Positions 1 through 11,305 of a DNA stretch of 64,000 nucleotides are shown piece by piece. A model generated the notes under the pieces. That model had not been told where the DNA came from, did not search any database, and worked only from the letters and a program-made list of their open reading frames with translations. Location: assembly GCA_022316685.1 (NCBI GenBank), contig JAKJHU010000046.1:3340001-3404000 (forward strand). Reading direction: 5' to 3'. The stretch is from Progne subis subis (Eukaryota; Chordata; Aves; Passeriformes; Hirundinidae). How positions within the stretch are numbered: the first letter of the stretch is position 1; each line of letters opens with the position of its first letter. The position numbers were made by a program, and so were the translations under genes.

Positions 1-3000
1 CCTTACACACAGCCGGCTTTTCTGGCAGACTCCAAGAAGCTGGGCTAATTAGGGGCCTCACTACTGAAGGATCAACGACCTGATTCCTTCAGCAGCTTCT
101 TGATGGCTGGAGGGCGGGGAGGGGGAAGGCTTTTCTCTAAGCCACAGCCAGAGTGACAAATTTAACCAAATGGAAGAGCTCAGAGCTTTCCCAGTGTGTC
201 CATACCAGGACAAGACATGTCTGTGCCTTCCCAGCACCTGCAGGCAGCCCTGCTGAGAGCTGCAGAAGGTAAGAGAGAGGTCTTTTCCTGTCACCCTGAC
301 TGGAGATCCAGACCATTCATAGAAAACACATTTCTGTCCAAAACATGTGTTTTCCCTGCTGTAGCAGTAGCTGTTGCTCTCCCAACAGTGTCCTGCTCCA
401 TATCCCACTCACCTTCCCTTCCCATAGCCCTAAAATTCATGAAAGTTGTATCCACATACATGGGTCTGGCCAGCACTGACATAAGTCTCACTTGGATCAG
501 GATTTTTCAGGATCTAGCCCTGGCTCTCCTGATCCCTCCTGCTGTGAATCACTCCCCGGCTGATGCAGGACAGGAGGGAGCAGAAAACCCCTCTGGCAGA
601 TGACAGAAGGGGAAAAGGTGTCCCTCACACTTCACCTCCCAGCCCCAATCCAGTGGGATAAGTTAGAGAGATAGGAGTGCAGTGCACTGGGAGCCCTCTT
701 TACTATCATTTGGGTACTTCAGGACCAGCAGTCCTTGCCTGCAGGTACCGTGTCCTTCCTGTATTAGAATTCACTCAACTCCATGTCATCCCTTTCAGCA
801 TCCCAGGCCCTGCAACAGGGAGCTTCCTGGAGTTTTCTAAATATTGTCAGCACTGTCCTTGGTCATCTTCATAAATCTGCAATACATTTTTCCCTCCCAA
901 AGGCAGAAGGGTCTGGGTATCATCAGGACAGCACAACAATGAATTTCCAGCTTGGAATAGGTCAACCTGCCATGTCATAGTATCTGAACAACTGTGCAGA
1001 TCTAGGTGAAATTTGGGTGAAGAGGAGTTAGACAAGAGCTCTTTTCCCCAGGTGGCTCCAGGAGAGGCTCATGCTCAGCTTGCCCTAAGGCACACGGATC
1101 AGTCTCTACAAAGGTGCAAAAGCTCTACAAAGATGTAAAAGGCGTAAAGTCTCTACAAAGGTGTCCACTCCACTGCTTCTCTGAGCCTAGGGGGGCTGTC
1201 AGAGCCATTTCCTCTCTGGTGTGCTTTGCGCTAAAGGTGTTGCAAAGGGTACAAGGGCATATTCTTCCTCATTGCTGCCACAATCAGTGGGGCTGTACTG
1301 TAGCCTCAGGGCACAGTATGGGCCTGCAAGGGGGGTGACCCATCAGCAGTCACTCCATCAGCAGATGGGCTCCTCTCACCCAACTGACTGGAAGCATCAT
1401 GAAATAGCAACTCCAGCAACACAGGCGATGGATGAGTCCCAGTGAAAACAAGGGAAGCTGAACTCTCCTCACTTCTGCATTGAGGGCTCCAGGGTAACCA
1501 ATTAGGTTGCATGTGTTCCCTCAGGGCCTAGGCATAATTACATGGCTCTAATTAATGCTTTCTACCTCCAGTGCCAAAACCCAACCACATCCTAGTCATA
1601 TATTAAAAAAGCCATTGCAGCACAAGCCAAGTCTTTAATGGGCTGATGCACTTATCTGTTATTCCACCAGGCTTGTGGTTAAAGGTAAATAGAGAAAACA
1701 CCTTCCCTTGGACAGTCCTATATAAATGCTGTTTTTCAGCTTAGCCAGGGCAAAAAGACAGTGCTGGAGATCCTTCCTGAAGCCTCTTCCACCCAAACCT
1801 GGAACAGGGGAGAGCAAACCCTATGTCCTGTGTCTCTTGCAGCTCCCCTGCTGGGACACTCGTGGGACCGTGGTGGGATTTTTCAGGGTGAAACACATTC
1901 TAGAAGAGGATACAAACTGCAAAATATCCTGCCAGAGAGAAGAGCCCATGCAGAGTACAGCCTACATGAGGGATAGCTGCTGCCTGCCCATCTGCCAGTG
2001 CCCTACCCAGTGTCCCAGCTCCCTGTCTGTGCTGTTCCCTCTTGCAGGAGGAACAGGCGCTTGGAAGAGTGGAGCTGCAGAGAGGTGGTAGCAAACACTG
2101 TGTGCTGGGCCTCAGAATGAGCTGTAACAAAATGTTACTGTAATGCCCCAGGCACACCAGCTATTACAGAAATCCTCTCAGACCCTGTCCCAGTGCCAGG
2201 CAGCACCTGCACAGGGAATGGGCTTCCTCCTGCACCAGCATTGCTCTGTCAAGATGAAGGCAGAAATGACAGCATGATAAAACCTGTCCTGGAGATGTGG
2301 GAGGTGGGGCCTCAGCACAGCTTGAGACATAAATATTCTCCCTACACAGCAGTTAGGGGAACAATTGTGTGGGAGTATCTCTTGGTAAAAAGATGCTCAG
2401 GCAAAGATGATCTTGAAGGAAAGGAAGGGATTTCTGAGTGACGGGGTGCGCTCTCCAGTGAAGACAGAGCTTCCTGGGTGCCAGCAGGTCATTCACCAGA
2501 TCTGCCTTACCATGGTGAATCACTGCAACAGAGAGACAAATTTAGTCTGAAACAACCCAAATCACCCGTACTCTGGTGTAGCCTCCCAGGAAATGCTTGT
2601 GCTGCAGCACAGATCTTTAGACTGCTCTCCAGGTAATCTATGCAGCAATAAGATGTGATCCCTTCCCCATGTCCTTCAGACTCAAGATTCACATGGGGAA
2701 AGGTGAAAGGGTGTAAAGGGAAGTGAGAGCAATGAATACTGAGTATTTTACGTAGAAAAGAGACAGTAAGCCCCAGGCACACAGTCTGACCCAGCACAGG
2801 AAGAACACAGTCACATATGGGATTGTGTAAAAGGCCTTGAAGGTCAGTTACAGAGGAGCAATTACAAATATATCCAGAAAACTGAGTAAAATGGCTGTCA
2901 TGGAAATGTGTGGAGACAAATGCAAAGGACACACTGAAAGCTTGAATGCAGGGGATTCATGAGTGGGATGCTGCAGAAGAGCCCTGTATTTCCATTTAGC

Positions 3001-5590
3001 TGTGAGCTTCTCATGCATAATCCTCTTTCAACCTTGACTTGCAGAACTTGGTCTTGCTTTATTTCTATTTATTTATTCTTTTTAGCCCTGGCTGTATAGT
3101 CAAATTCTTTTCTGAATGAGAAGTAAGAAGGTGGCATGTACAGGGAAGAGTTGAACAGAAATCACCATGTGTTCTTGTTTCAACAGCTTAGAAATGGCTT
3201 CTGGCTACACTGTGCAGTCTCAGCACTGACTGACAGCAGAGCTTACCCTGTGAGCTCAATACCATCTCCCATGTAACCAAGAAGTCCAGCTGTGGTCTAC
3301 TCCAGCCGTGACAGTGATGGAGCCTGTCAGACTTAACCTGCAGCCAGAACAAGATGGAGCCAGACCCTTTGAAAGAACCTGGTGAGAGTCCAAGAAAAAA
3401 AGTGTTGAGAGGCTTTACTGAACTTCCATGGTACTGCATTCATCTAGCTCTCTCATCTTAGAGGAGTGAATACTGCAGAGCGACTGGTGTCCTTGACAAG
3501 ATCTTGACAAGTTTCTTGTCCCACTTCAGACTAGTATAAAACTATAAAGAAAATGGGCTCAAAGCCTTTGCAAGGCTAAAGGTGTTTAGCCAGCAAGGTG
3601 CCAAGCCATCGTACAAGGTTATAGATCCTAGAACATTGGGATAACGTTGGCTTGGCATCATATTGATCTCCTAAAAATAAGTTGTACCCTTGGACAGCAC
3701 TAGCTTCTGAAAACTCTAGCAGGCTTGCAGAAACCCAGCCAACCTCTGAATACACAACTGACATGGAAATAACTGAATTTTCAATGCAAGGGGAAAAGTC
3801 AAAAGGCATAAGTGGGGGAGACTTGCCCATTTTAGCTAGCAAATCAGGAGCATCTCTGGGGAAAAAAAAACCCACTTGGGTTCCTGGCTTGAGGTCAGCT
3901 CTTCTAACCATGAAACTTCCCCTCCTTCAGGGCCCAGTTTCCTAAATCTCATCTCCACTTCCTAAAGGGTGAGGTGATGACCAAACTGCTTCTCTAGACT
4001 CTTCAGAAGTATAGCTGTGCATCAGCCCCACCTTGCAGTGGTGGAGCTGTCTGAAGTCTCTGTTTACTTCAGGGGATGTTAATGAGGGTGAAGATGCCAT
4101 GCCCTGGCTCTGCAAGCTGCCAGCACCGTATGTTCCCAAGGAATATGCAAGAAAGCTGCTGCAGCAGCAGCTGTTGTGAGTTAATCTGCTTCCTCCCCCT
4201 GGGGCTCAGCTTGGTCTCTCATTACTATGGATCAGCTCAAGGACTGATGCAGTAGCCCTGCTTTTCCCCATAGGACATCAGTGGCCGCTGGGATAACAGG
4301 AGTTCTAGGGAACTAAACAGCATCCCCTGCGTGTTGAAGGTACCTGTGCAATACACTCCCCCAGCTGTCCTTCAGGAACTGCAGGTGTCACAGCCCAGCA
4401 CTCACCAGGTCCAACTCAGAAAGCTATTTTGGCAGACCTGTTTGAAGTAATATGGATTGGCTAAAAATGGGCATCCAACAGGTGGTTTACAGACTTACAG
4501 ACACCTCTCAAGAAAAAAGCAGACCCAGCTTTGGCAGAACATATTCCAACAGGAAGGCAGAAGCTTGCTGCAAACCTTGATTGAGCAGAGCAGAACAAAG
4601 CTCTGGTTCTTCAAGCTTGTCTGCTTTGAGCTGTCCCTTCACCGCAAAGCTACGATGGATAACACCCCCTCAAGCCCCATACTGCAGTGCTGTACAGCCA
4701 TTTCACAACTGCTCTGCATATAGAAAAAACTTGATAGACATGAGCACAAAACCACTACTGATTTGGGATCCTTACCGTGGGTGTAGACCTAGGTTGCTGG
4801 GTTCACTGAACATCCTGATGGTGTAAAGCTGTGTCTCAGCACACACCTCTACAATACGCTAGCAGCTTCTGATGCTCTTTCTGCATCTGCAAACAACCTG
4901 TGGATAAAAAAGAGAACAATATGAACATTTCACAGCTGGAAAGTATCCATAATTTCTAGTGCCTCGCACATACATCTTAATAGCTGCAGCCAGCCAGCTG
5001 GCCAAACCTCTCACAGGCCAACAGCTCTCAGGCTCTTGGGGCATTTATAAATCGTAGTGGCCCTAACTAGGCTTATGCCCAGCTTCCACCACTCCTGCCC
5101 ATAGGCCCAGTGAGTCTATATATTAAAGGACTCTGCACTTTTCTATTTCACAATGGGAAGTCAAGAGCAGAATGCTAACATCACAGGGAAAGAAAAAGCT
5201 GTCCCAGGACATGGCCTGAGGCATTCTTAACTCCAACAGAAAATTTAAAACCCTGCACCACTCGTCCTTCAAGTGAGAAATGCACTGTGCTAATTCAGAG
5301 AGCCACTGGAATCCTCGAGGAGCAGGTGCTACATGTCTTGGGACAGAGAGGATGGGCAAGTTTCCCCCAGAGGAAAGAAGACCTTACCACAAACCAGCTT
5401 CTATGTTTTGAGGAAATGAGCAGAGCTGGGTGCACAGATGGGTCATTGCTTTCCAGGAAATTTGGGGCCAGGGATTTGGGATTTATTTACCATCTGTGGG
5501 CCCTGCTCTCTTGCCAGGTGTATTTTTTTATAGTTCCTGTGCCCGCAGTAATCAGCAGCTAGATGATCAGTCAGCATGTCTCAGACCCGA
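1..5590. other. Intergenic or intronic DNA left of FBXL15, no gene recognised
   Basis: No reading frame here resembles a known protein; the longest are about 140 codons and lack domain-like composition or convincing splice sites. In mammals the gene on this side of FBXL15 is PSD (an ARF6 exchange factor with Sec7 and PH domains), read away from FBXL15 on the opposite strand. I looked for Sec7 or PH sequence on the minus strand and found none. The stretch could be the first intron of PSD or plain spacer. A small imperfect repeat of CTCTACAAAG occurs three times at about 1105-1160. Confidence 0.5.
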
Positions 5591-6184
5591 GACAGAGATG
5601 GGGTCGCACGCCCTATGCCGTCTCGGAGGTGTGGTGAGCGAGTGCCGCACCAACCCGCACTGGGTGTCCGCCCATGCCCGCTCGGCAAACCGGCAGCGGG
5701 GAGGAAGGGGCAGCGTCCGGGGTCGTTATGACAACTGCGCGGACAGGAGCCCGGGCCGCTTCTCCGCGGCGGCTGCGGCCAAGGGCAAGGGGAAGGACCC
5801 CGCCCTGCTCCCGGGGCTGCGGAGGCAGGTGGGGCACCGGCGGGGGAGCGGAACGCGAGGAGCCGGTTGGCAGCGGGCTGGGACCGACGGGCCGCAGGCA
5901 GCCTCGGGGCGGGGACAGCCCGGTACCGACGAAGGAGCGGTCGGGGGTGCCGTGAGAACCGTGAGCTCCAGGGATTGGCCTTTCTCGGGGATCCGTCCGC
6001 TCCTGCGGGCGGGCGAGGGCGGCACGGCCCTCTGGGAGAGCCGCGGAGCGGGGCAGGTGGCTGAGGGGGTCTGGAGGGGCCGTCGCTCACCGACAGCGGC
6101 GGGGCCCGGCTCCGCCTGGTGCTGAACGGACAGCGGCGCCGCGCTGCGCATGCGCGGCCGCCCGCCGGGGCAGGGGCGTGCCCT

Positions 6185-6660
6185 GGGAACCGGGGAACGG
6201 GGGCGGCCGGTGTGCGCTGGGAACCGGGGAACGGGGGCGGCCGGTGTGCGCCCGGGAACCAGGGAACGGGGGCGGCCGGTGTGCGCTGGGAACCGGGGCC
6301 ATCGGGAGCGGCGGCAGCCGGTGTGCGCCCGGGAACCTGGGTAGCTGCGGGGCTGAGCAACCGGTGTGCGCCGGGGAACTGGGACCGTGGGGAACTGGAA
6401 CAGCTGATGCCCGCTGGGATCTCGTGTGCGCTGGGGAAACGGGATAACTGAGGAACTGGGACAGGCGGTGTGCACTGGGGAACCGGGATAGCTGCGGGGC
6501 TGCAGCCACTGGAGTACGCCGGTGGGAACTGGGGCCATGGGGATCTGGCGTGCACAGGCAATCTGGGATAACTGAGGAATCGGGACGGGCGCCGTGCACG
6601 GCGGGAGAGCGTGTGCGCCCCGTGAGCTGGGGCACCGGGGCCGGTGTGCGCGCCACGCCG
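6185..6660. repeat. GC-rich minisatellite, 34-43 bp unit, decaying to the right
   Basis: Copies begin with GGGAACCGGGGAACGG and end with GGCCGGTGTGCGC. The first three (from 6185, 6219 and 6254) are almost identical at 34-35 bp. The next ones, from about 6288, lengthen to about 43 bp and diverge, keeping mainly GGGAAC and GGTGTGCGC. By 6,500-6,660 only scattered GTGTGCGC and GGGAACTGGG pieces remain. The array lies inside the FBXL15 CpG island, 160-640 bp upstream of the CRE. Confidence 0.9.
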
Positions 6661-6807
6661 CTGGGAGCAACCTGCGGGAGTCGCCGCGACACCAGTGCGA
6701 CCCGTGACCACCGCGGCCCGCCGTCCCGCCCGGCGCTCCCCGCCGCGGCCGGTGTCTCCCGGGGCGCGGCCACGGGGCGGGGCCGAAGGTGGGTGGTGGG
6801 GCGCGCG

Positions 6808-6833
6808 CACTTCCGCCCGCCGCCGTGACGTCA
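6808..6833 (+). promoter_or_regulatory. ETS-like site and perfect CRE in FBXL15 promoter
   Basis: TGACGTCA at 6826-6833 is the full palindromic CREB/ATF element. CACTTCCG at 6808-6815 is the reverse complement of an ETS/GABP core (CGGAAGTG). Such paired sites are typical of TATA-less CpG-island promoters, near the transcription start. They sit about 40-60 bp before the ATG at 6872 and about 75 bp before the splice donor at 6907. Binding itself is inferred. Confidence 0.7.
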
Positions 6834-6839
6834 CGGGCG

Positions 6840-6906
6840 GCCGCCGGTGTCCAGGGCGGGCGCGGCGCCGGATGGAGCGGCCGGGGGAGCCCCGGCGGGG
6901 CCGCAG
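6840..6906 (+). other. FBXL15: Candidate FBXL15 first exon with alternative in-frame ATG
   Basis: A donor GCCGCAG/GTACCG ends at 6906, just downstream of the CRE. The left edge (transcription start) is a guess. An ATG at 6872 opens 11 codons plus two bases. If spliced to the acceptor TCCTGCAG at 7733-7740 it stays in frame with the FBXL15 F-box, adding 19 residues and giving 310 in all. An alternative small exon at 7333-7376 (acceptor CCCCCTTGCAG, donor GACAG/GTAGAG) would break that frame and force initiation at 7763. Confidence 0.5.
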
Positions 6907-7762
6907 GTACCGAGGGGCCGGGGCAGGGCTGCTCTGGGCCGGGCTGCCCTGGGCTGCCCCGCCGCCTTGCCACGGCTGCGGCGGGCAGCGGGGCGGCGTC
7001 CTGGCCCCGGCGGCGCTTTCGCGGCCGCCCGGCTGCGGCGGCGGGGCAGCCCAGGGGCGGCTCTGGGGCAGAGCGAGGTCCCTTAGGGCGGTGGGGCAGA
7101 AATGGCCTCGGGTGAGGACCCTCCCAGGTATGGGCTCTGCCGCGGCTTCCAGCCGCAGCTCGGGGGGCTCCGGGCTGCCGGGACCCCTCTGCCCCTTCCC
7201 TTCGCGGCCCGAGGCCTCATCTCCGCAGAGATGCTGGGCGTCCGCTCCTCGGAGGGAGACTCCCTGGGGGGAACCCGGAGCCTTGTTTCCCCTCGCGGGA
7301 AGGAGCAAGTGCCCGGTCTCTCCCCCTTGCAGGGTGCCCGAGTGGCCCGGCATTGGATGTGGAGGCTGACTGACAGGTAGAGCGATGCTCGGACATGAGT
7401 GCTGGGCACAGCTACTGTGCGATTGGTGCGGTAACGCTGCAGCAGCTTCTTGCTGCTTCGCTGAGGGACAGGGCCTCCTTCAGCAGCTCATGGAAGGCCC
7501 CACCCAAGCTCTCCTGGAGGGCACTGAGGGCAGGTAGACTCGGATGCCTGAGCAGTGAACGTCCCAGGCTGGGGAGGTGGTGAAGCAGGCGGCAGGCATG
7601 TGCCCTGCTGATGTGCTTTGCCAAAGGGCTATTCCCTATGGGCTGATTGTGGAAAATGCTGCTGAGTCTGAGTCTTTCTGGCTGTTCCTCCTAGAGGCAC
7701 CCGGCAGTAGGTGTGAGCTGATCTTGCCTGGCTCCTGCAGTAGCCTGGCTCTCTGGTGTCTG

Positions 7763-7945
7763 ATGATGAGCCTGACCCCGACCAGGGGATGCCTCCTGGA
7801 CCTGCCCTGGGAAGACATCTTGGTTCCACATATCCTCTGTCATCTGCCGCTGCAGCAACTCTTGAGCCTGCAGAGGGTCAGCAAGTCATTCCAGTCTCTC
7901 ATCCAGCTGTACCTGGCCAACATGCGCTGCTTTGACTCAAGCCAG
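7763..7945 (+). CDS. FBXL15: FBXL15 coding exon 1 (F-box)
   Basis: The exon begins at acceptor 7740/7741 and ends with FDSSQ before the donor GTATTG at 7946. It encodes residues 1-61, including the whole F-box, and ends in phase 0. Reading on past 7945 gives glycine-rich non-homologous sequence, which confirms the donor. Confidence 0.92.
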
Positions 7946-9718
7946 GTATTGGATGGCTCTGAGGCTAGGGGAGGATACAGATGTCCTTCTGCTCTGGAAC
8001 TAACAGGGGAGCATCTATGTGGGGAGAAGAAACCCTTGGCAAGGAGGGTAGTTTCTGCTCAGGACCTTGGGTCGATGGTTCAGGTGTCAAACTGGACAGA
8101 TGGGGCTTAGGGAGGAGAGGCAGTGATTCAGGGCCCAGCAATGCCAGTGTCTTGAGTAAGAGGCCCTGGGAGGAGTGAGCCTTGAAACTCCACCCAGGCC
8201 ATTTTGGGGCACTGGCTGGCAGAAACAAGTTTTGGAGTGGCATGTCCTCACGAAGGTTGTGCAGTAGGTTGGATCTGATGGGAGATAAGTCTGTGCTTGG
8301 TCTTCAAGGAAAGTTTGCTATTCCTGGAAGCCACTGTCTGGGACTGGGAAAGACTGGAGTAACTGCTATTCTGTGAGGACACAGTGGTCTAGCAAAGAGA
8401 TTTTTGGAGAGCAGAGGTGTGGAGCTCATCATCAGTATATGAATGCAGGAGTGATGATGTGGGATGGAGAAACCAGAGTATCATCTAGTTTGTGGCAGTA
8501 GCCTTGGCATGAGGTGAGCAGTGTCTGATGGTAGGGTTTGCCCTGGGATGAAGACAGGGGATGGCTTTGGTCACTATTGTCACAGAAGAAGAAAGGAGGG
8601 GAGAGAGTATTTAGTGAGGACCGGGCTTATCTGAAACCCTGGGGGATGCCTCATTCTTCCTGGGTTCCCCACGCAGATCGGACCTGCCATCCCTCGAGCC
8701 GCTTTTGTTAACCTGTTGAAGGACAACGAAGTTCTGCAGCAGCTGGCACTCCAGAACTGCTCCGACTGGCTGACGGACCGGGAACTGCTCCCGGTCATTG
8801 GGCAGAACCACCACCTGCACCACATCCAGCTGAAGGGCTGCGCCCAGCTCAGCCGCCACGCGCTGGTGGCCATCTCACTGAGCTGCCCCAACCTGCGCCA
8901 GCTCTCTCTGGCTCACTGTGAGTGGGTGGACAGCCTGTCCCTGCGCAGCCTGGCTGACCACTGCAAGGCGCTGGAGGCTGTGGACCTGACAGCCTGTCGC
9001 CAGCTGAAGGACGAAGCCATCTGCTACCTGGTGCAAAAGTGTGGCAGGCTCAAGTCTCTGTCACTGGCTGTCAATGCCAACGTGGGTGATGTGGCAGTTG
9101 AGGAGACTGCCAAGTGCTGCCCGGAGCTGGAGCACTTGGACCTCACAGGGTGTCTGCGAGTCAAGAATGACTCCATCAGGTACTGAGCAATGTGGGGAGC
9201 CAGGGTGGGGATGGCAGATATCTGGGATGGGGAGAGGAAGAGAACCAGAGAGGAAAGTCAGATTTCGTCATGCTGAATGCAATGAGAGCTTAGTCTGGGA
9301 GAGGAGCCACTAGCAGGCCCCTCATGGGAGACACTGTATGCTGTTGACAACAAATTTCCCAGCATATCATGGAGGGTACGTCTGGGATCCGGATGTCCTT
9401 TGACTTCATGTTACACTACCATGGTGCTGTCCCCAAAGGGTAGCGCTGGGCTGCTGGGAGTAGAGAAGAGCATGAGAGCACTTAGGAGTCCTGACTTGCA
9501 AACTTGCATGTGCTGTCTTTCTTGGCAGGGTGCTGGCTGAATACTGTCCCAAGCTGCGCTCGCTGAAGGTCAAGCATTGCCACAACGTGGCGGAGTCCAG
9601 CTTGAGCATCCTCCGAAGCCGTGGGGTGGAGCTGGATGTGGAGCCTCCGCTGCAGAGGGCTCTCGTTCTCCTGCAGGATGTGGTTGGCTTCGCCCCTTTC
9701 ATCAACCTTCAGATCTAG
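7763..9718 (+). CDS. FBXL15: FBXL15, F-box and leucine-rich repeat protein 15 (three coding exons)
   Basis: Substrate receptor of an SCF (SKP1-CUL1-F-box) ubiquitin ligase; in mammals it targets the HECT ligase SMURF1 and so supports BMP signalling. Coding exons are 7763-7945, 8677-9179 and 9529-9718, all with GT-AG junctions and compatible phases (0, then 2). The protein has 291 residues; human has 300. Residues 11-55 are the F-box ([13 protein letters not shown], then [13 protein letters not shown]). Residues about 80-270 are leucine-rich repeats of the cysteine-containing type, with [36 protein letters not shown] and DLTGCLRV. The C-terminus [13 protein letters not shown] matches the family closely. 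The start at 7763 is the first ATG after the acceptor at 7740; ATG 7766 follows directly, and an upstream in-frame ATG exists if exon 1 (6872) is used. The mature frame is intact. CUEDC2 converges on it from the right, as in mammals. Confidence 0.95.
8677..9179 (+). CDS. FBXL15: FBXL15 coding exon 2 (leucine-rich repeats)
   Basis: The acceptor is TTCCCCACGCAG/ATCGGA at 8676/8677 and the donor is ATCAG/GTACTG at 9179/9180. It encodes residues 62-228 plus two bases of codon 229. It starts [10 protein letters not shown], matching the family sequence after the F-box, and carries most of the leucine-rich repeats. The intron before it is 731 bp and the one after is 349 bp. Confidence 0.95.
9529..9718 (+). 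CDS. FBXL15: FBXL15 coding exon 3 (last repeats, C-terminus)
   Basis: The acceptor is TTTCTTGGCAG/GGTGCT at 9528/9529. One base completes arginine 229, then the frame reads [14 protein letters not shown] and ends FAPFINLQI before the TAG at 9716-9718. This segment is among the most conserved parts of the protein. Confidence 0.95.
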
Positions 9719-10720
9719 AACTGCTGCTGCTGGGGAGGGGGGGACTGACACAATGCTGGGATCCCAGAAGGATGCCAGAACTGGCTGCTGTGGAGACGTG
9801 CAGAGGGAGAGGTCAGTCCCATTGCTGAGGCTGGCTTGAGTAGGCTCACTCTTTCCTCTGGGGCTGTTTAGCAGCCACTGAGTGTTCATAAGTGGACTTC
9901 ATTGGTGCCTCTGGGGAAAGTAGCTCTCTCTGCAGTGGCGTGGAAAGAGCGAGTGATTTGCAGGAACACCATGGTGCTGTACAGGCCTTGGTCAGGCCAG
10001 CTAATAGATAGGATTTACTATTTGTTATATTTTAAATCTTTAAGCGGCAGCTGTCCAGAAAGCAGGGGAACGTTTGATGGGGACTGTCCCCTGGGGTGGG
10101 TGTGCAGGGCATGCCAGCAGAGTAGTGGAACAAACCAGACCAGCTGGAGCAGAAAGAATATCTACCAGCCCTCCTCTTGGGAGAGGGCAGGCCCCTCTGG
10201 GCTCTGGGAGGAGGGCAGTGAGCCTAGCTCCAGCCTACAGCCACTGGCCAGCCTGGCACCAAAGGACTAGCATGGCCCAAGTGCAGGCAGTGTGTCTGCC
10301 CAGGCCAATGTGCTGGTTTAGGCTGCAGCAAGGTGGGAGTTGTTTTCAGGGGGAACTTGCTCCTAGTTGCAGTTTGATCGATGGAAAAATGCCAAACCTT
10401 GCTGTGCTGTCACTGAAAGCAGTTGGTCATTGTCATTTGTTCCTTCCAGCATCTGACTTAACATTTTAATAGTGCCCAGGCCTGCTACTGTATTTTGCTC
10501 CCTGTGGCTGGAGCTTTGGCTCTCAACAGTGGTGAGAAATGGCAGCAGCACTGACTCTGCTATCAGCTGGAGTTTATGGAGAGAGCTGCAGATTGTGTTG
10601 GCGGAGAGAGCCTAGTTCTGGAGTTGAGCCTAAGCCCTTTTATCCTCTAGGCAGTTAATCAAACAGCAGCTGCATCTTGAGAACATGATGAAGAGAGTAA
10701 TTAAAGGAAGAGAGGATGAC
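9719..10720 (+). other. FBXL15: FBXL15 3' untranslated region and poly(A) signal
   Basis: No coding sequence follows the stop codon. The first plausible plus-strand poly(A) hexamer I see is the variant ATTAAA at 10700-10705, giving a 3' UTR of about 1 kb. No canonical AATAAA is visible between the stop and this point, so an earlier weak site cannot be excluded. Confidence 0.45.
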
Positions 10721-10789
10721 CCTGCTCCTGTCTTTGGCCCTCAGAGGGACTGGAGGCAGTGTTGTAAAGCATGTGCACGCTCTGGCTGA

Positions 10790-11158
10790 ACTACACACCA
10801 ACTCACATCATCTTTATTAATACTGGCACTCAAAACAACAGTACACAAAGACTTGTTAAAAAGGTTGCTGCAAAAGCACATGCTACATCTCAGATTTAAA
10901 AATGTCCCATGCAAGGAATAGCAGAGAATGCCTAGGTCCTGGAGAGCTACTGTGATGTGTTCCTGGGGACAGAGGGATAGCTACACAAGGAGAGGAGTCT
11001 CCTCAGACAGGTTAGTTGAGGATGCTGAAAGCAGTGTCCTGGATTCCAGGTTAGTTCAAGTTAGGGGCAGGTGGAGTCACCTCATTCCTAGCATCACACA
11101 TCCATCCCGCCATGCCTGGCAGTGAGGTGGAAGGCTGAAGAGCAGGAGGACCTGGCTG
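10790..11158 (-). other. CUEDC2: CUEDC2 3' untranslated region with AATAAA signal
   Basis: On the minus strand a canonical AATAAA lies at 10813-10818, about 340 bases beyond the CUEDC2 stop codon at 11159-11161. The expected cleavage point is near 10,790. It is about 100 bp from the probable FBXL15 signal, so the two transcripts end tail to tail with little or no overlap. Confidence 0.65.
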
Positions 11159-11305
11159 TCAGTGGAATTTGTACTTCCTGGCTGGTTTTAGGCTGATGTA
11201 GGTTCTCTTCATCTCCTCACTCTCAGGCTTCTTGATGTCTTTGTACCTCTCGCCTTTTGTGCTCACCACCTGGTTATCAATATAGCGGATCAACTTCTTG
11301 GGAGC
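11159..11305 (-). CDS. CUEDC2: CUEDC2 coding exon 8 (C-terminus and stop)
   Basis: The acceptor is TCCTCTCCAG/GCTCCC. It encodes [20 protein letters not shown] through [10 protein letters not shown] and the TGA at 11161-11159. This is the most strongly conserved exon of the gene and the anchor for its identification. Confidence 0.97.
   Translation of the reverse strand, partial: APKKLIRYIDNQVVSTKGERYKDIKKPESEEMKRTYISLKPARKYKFH

Larger units (their letters stand above)
5600..7400. promoter_or_regulatory. CpG island, FBXL15 promoter, possibly bidirectional
   Basis: CpG dinucleotides and GC content rise sharply at about 5.6 kb and fall at about 7.4 kb, while flanking DNA is AT-richer and CpG-poor. 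The plus-strand gene FBXL15 begins just downstream, so this is its promoter by position. The island is wide and its left part lies about 1.2 kb from the probable FBXL15 start. It could therefore also serve a minus-strand neighbour; PSD is the expected one from mammalian gene order. Long frames in this island (up to 590 codons on the minus strand) follow from the lack of stop codons in GC-rich repeat DNA and are not called as genes. Confidence 0.8.

Noticed and set aside
1..5590. PSD exons expected from mammalian synteny
   Set aside because: No Sec7, PH or N-terminal PSD sequence was recognised on either strand.
5581..7353. 590-codon and 415-codon minus-strand frames upstream of FBXL15
   Set aside because: They lie in the CpG island and its GC-rich repeat. 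Composition is Pro/Arg/Ala/Gly without domains, and other frames are open over the same DNA.
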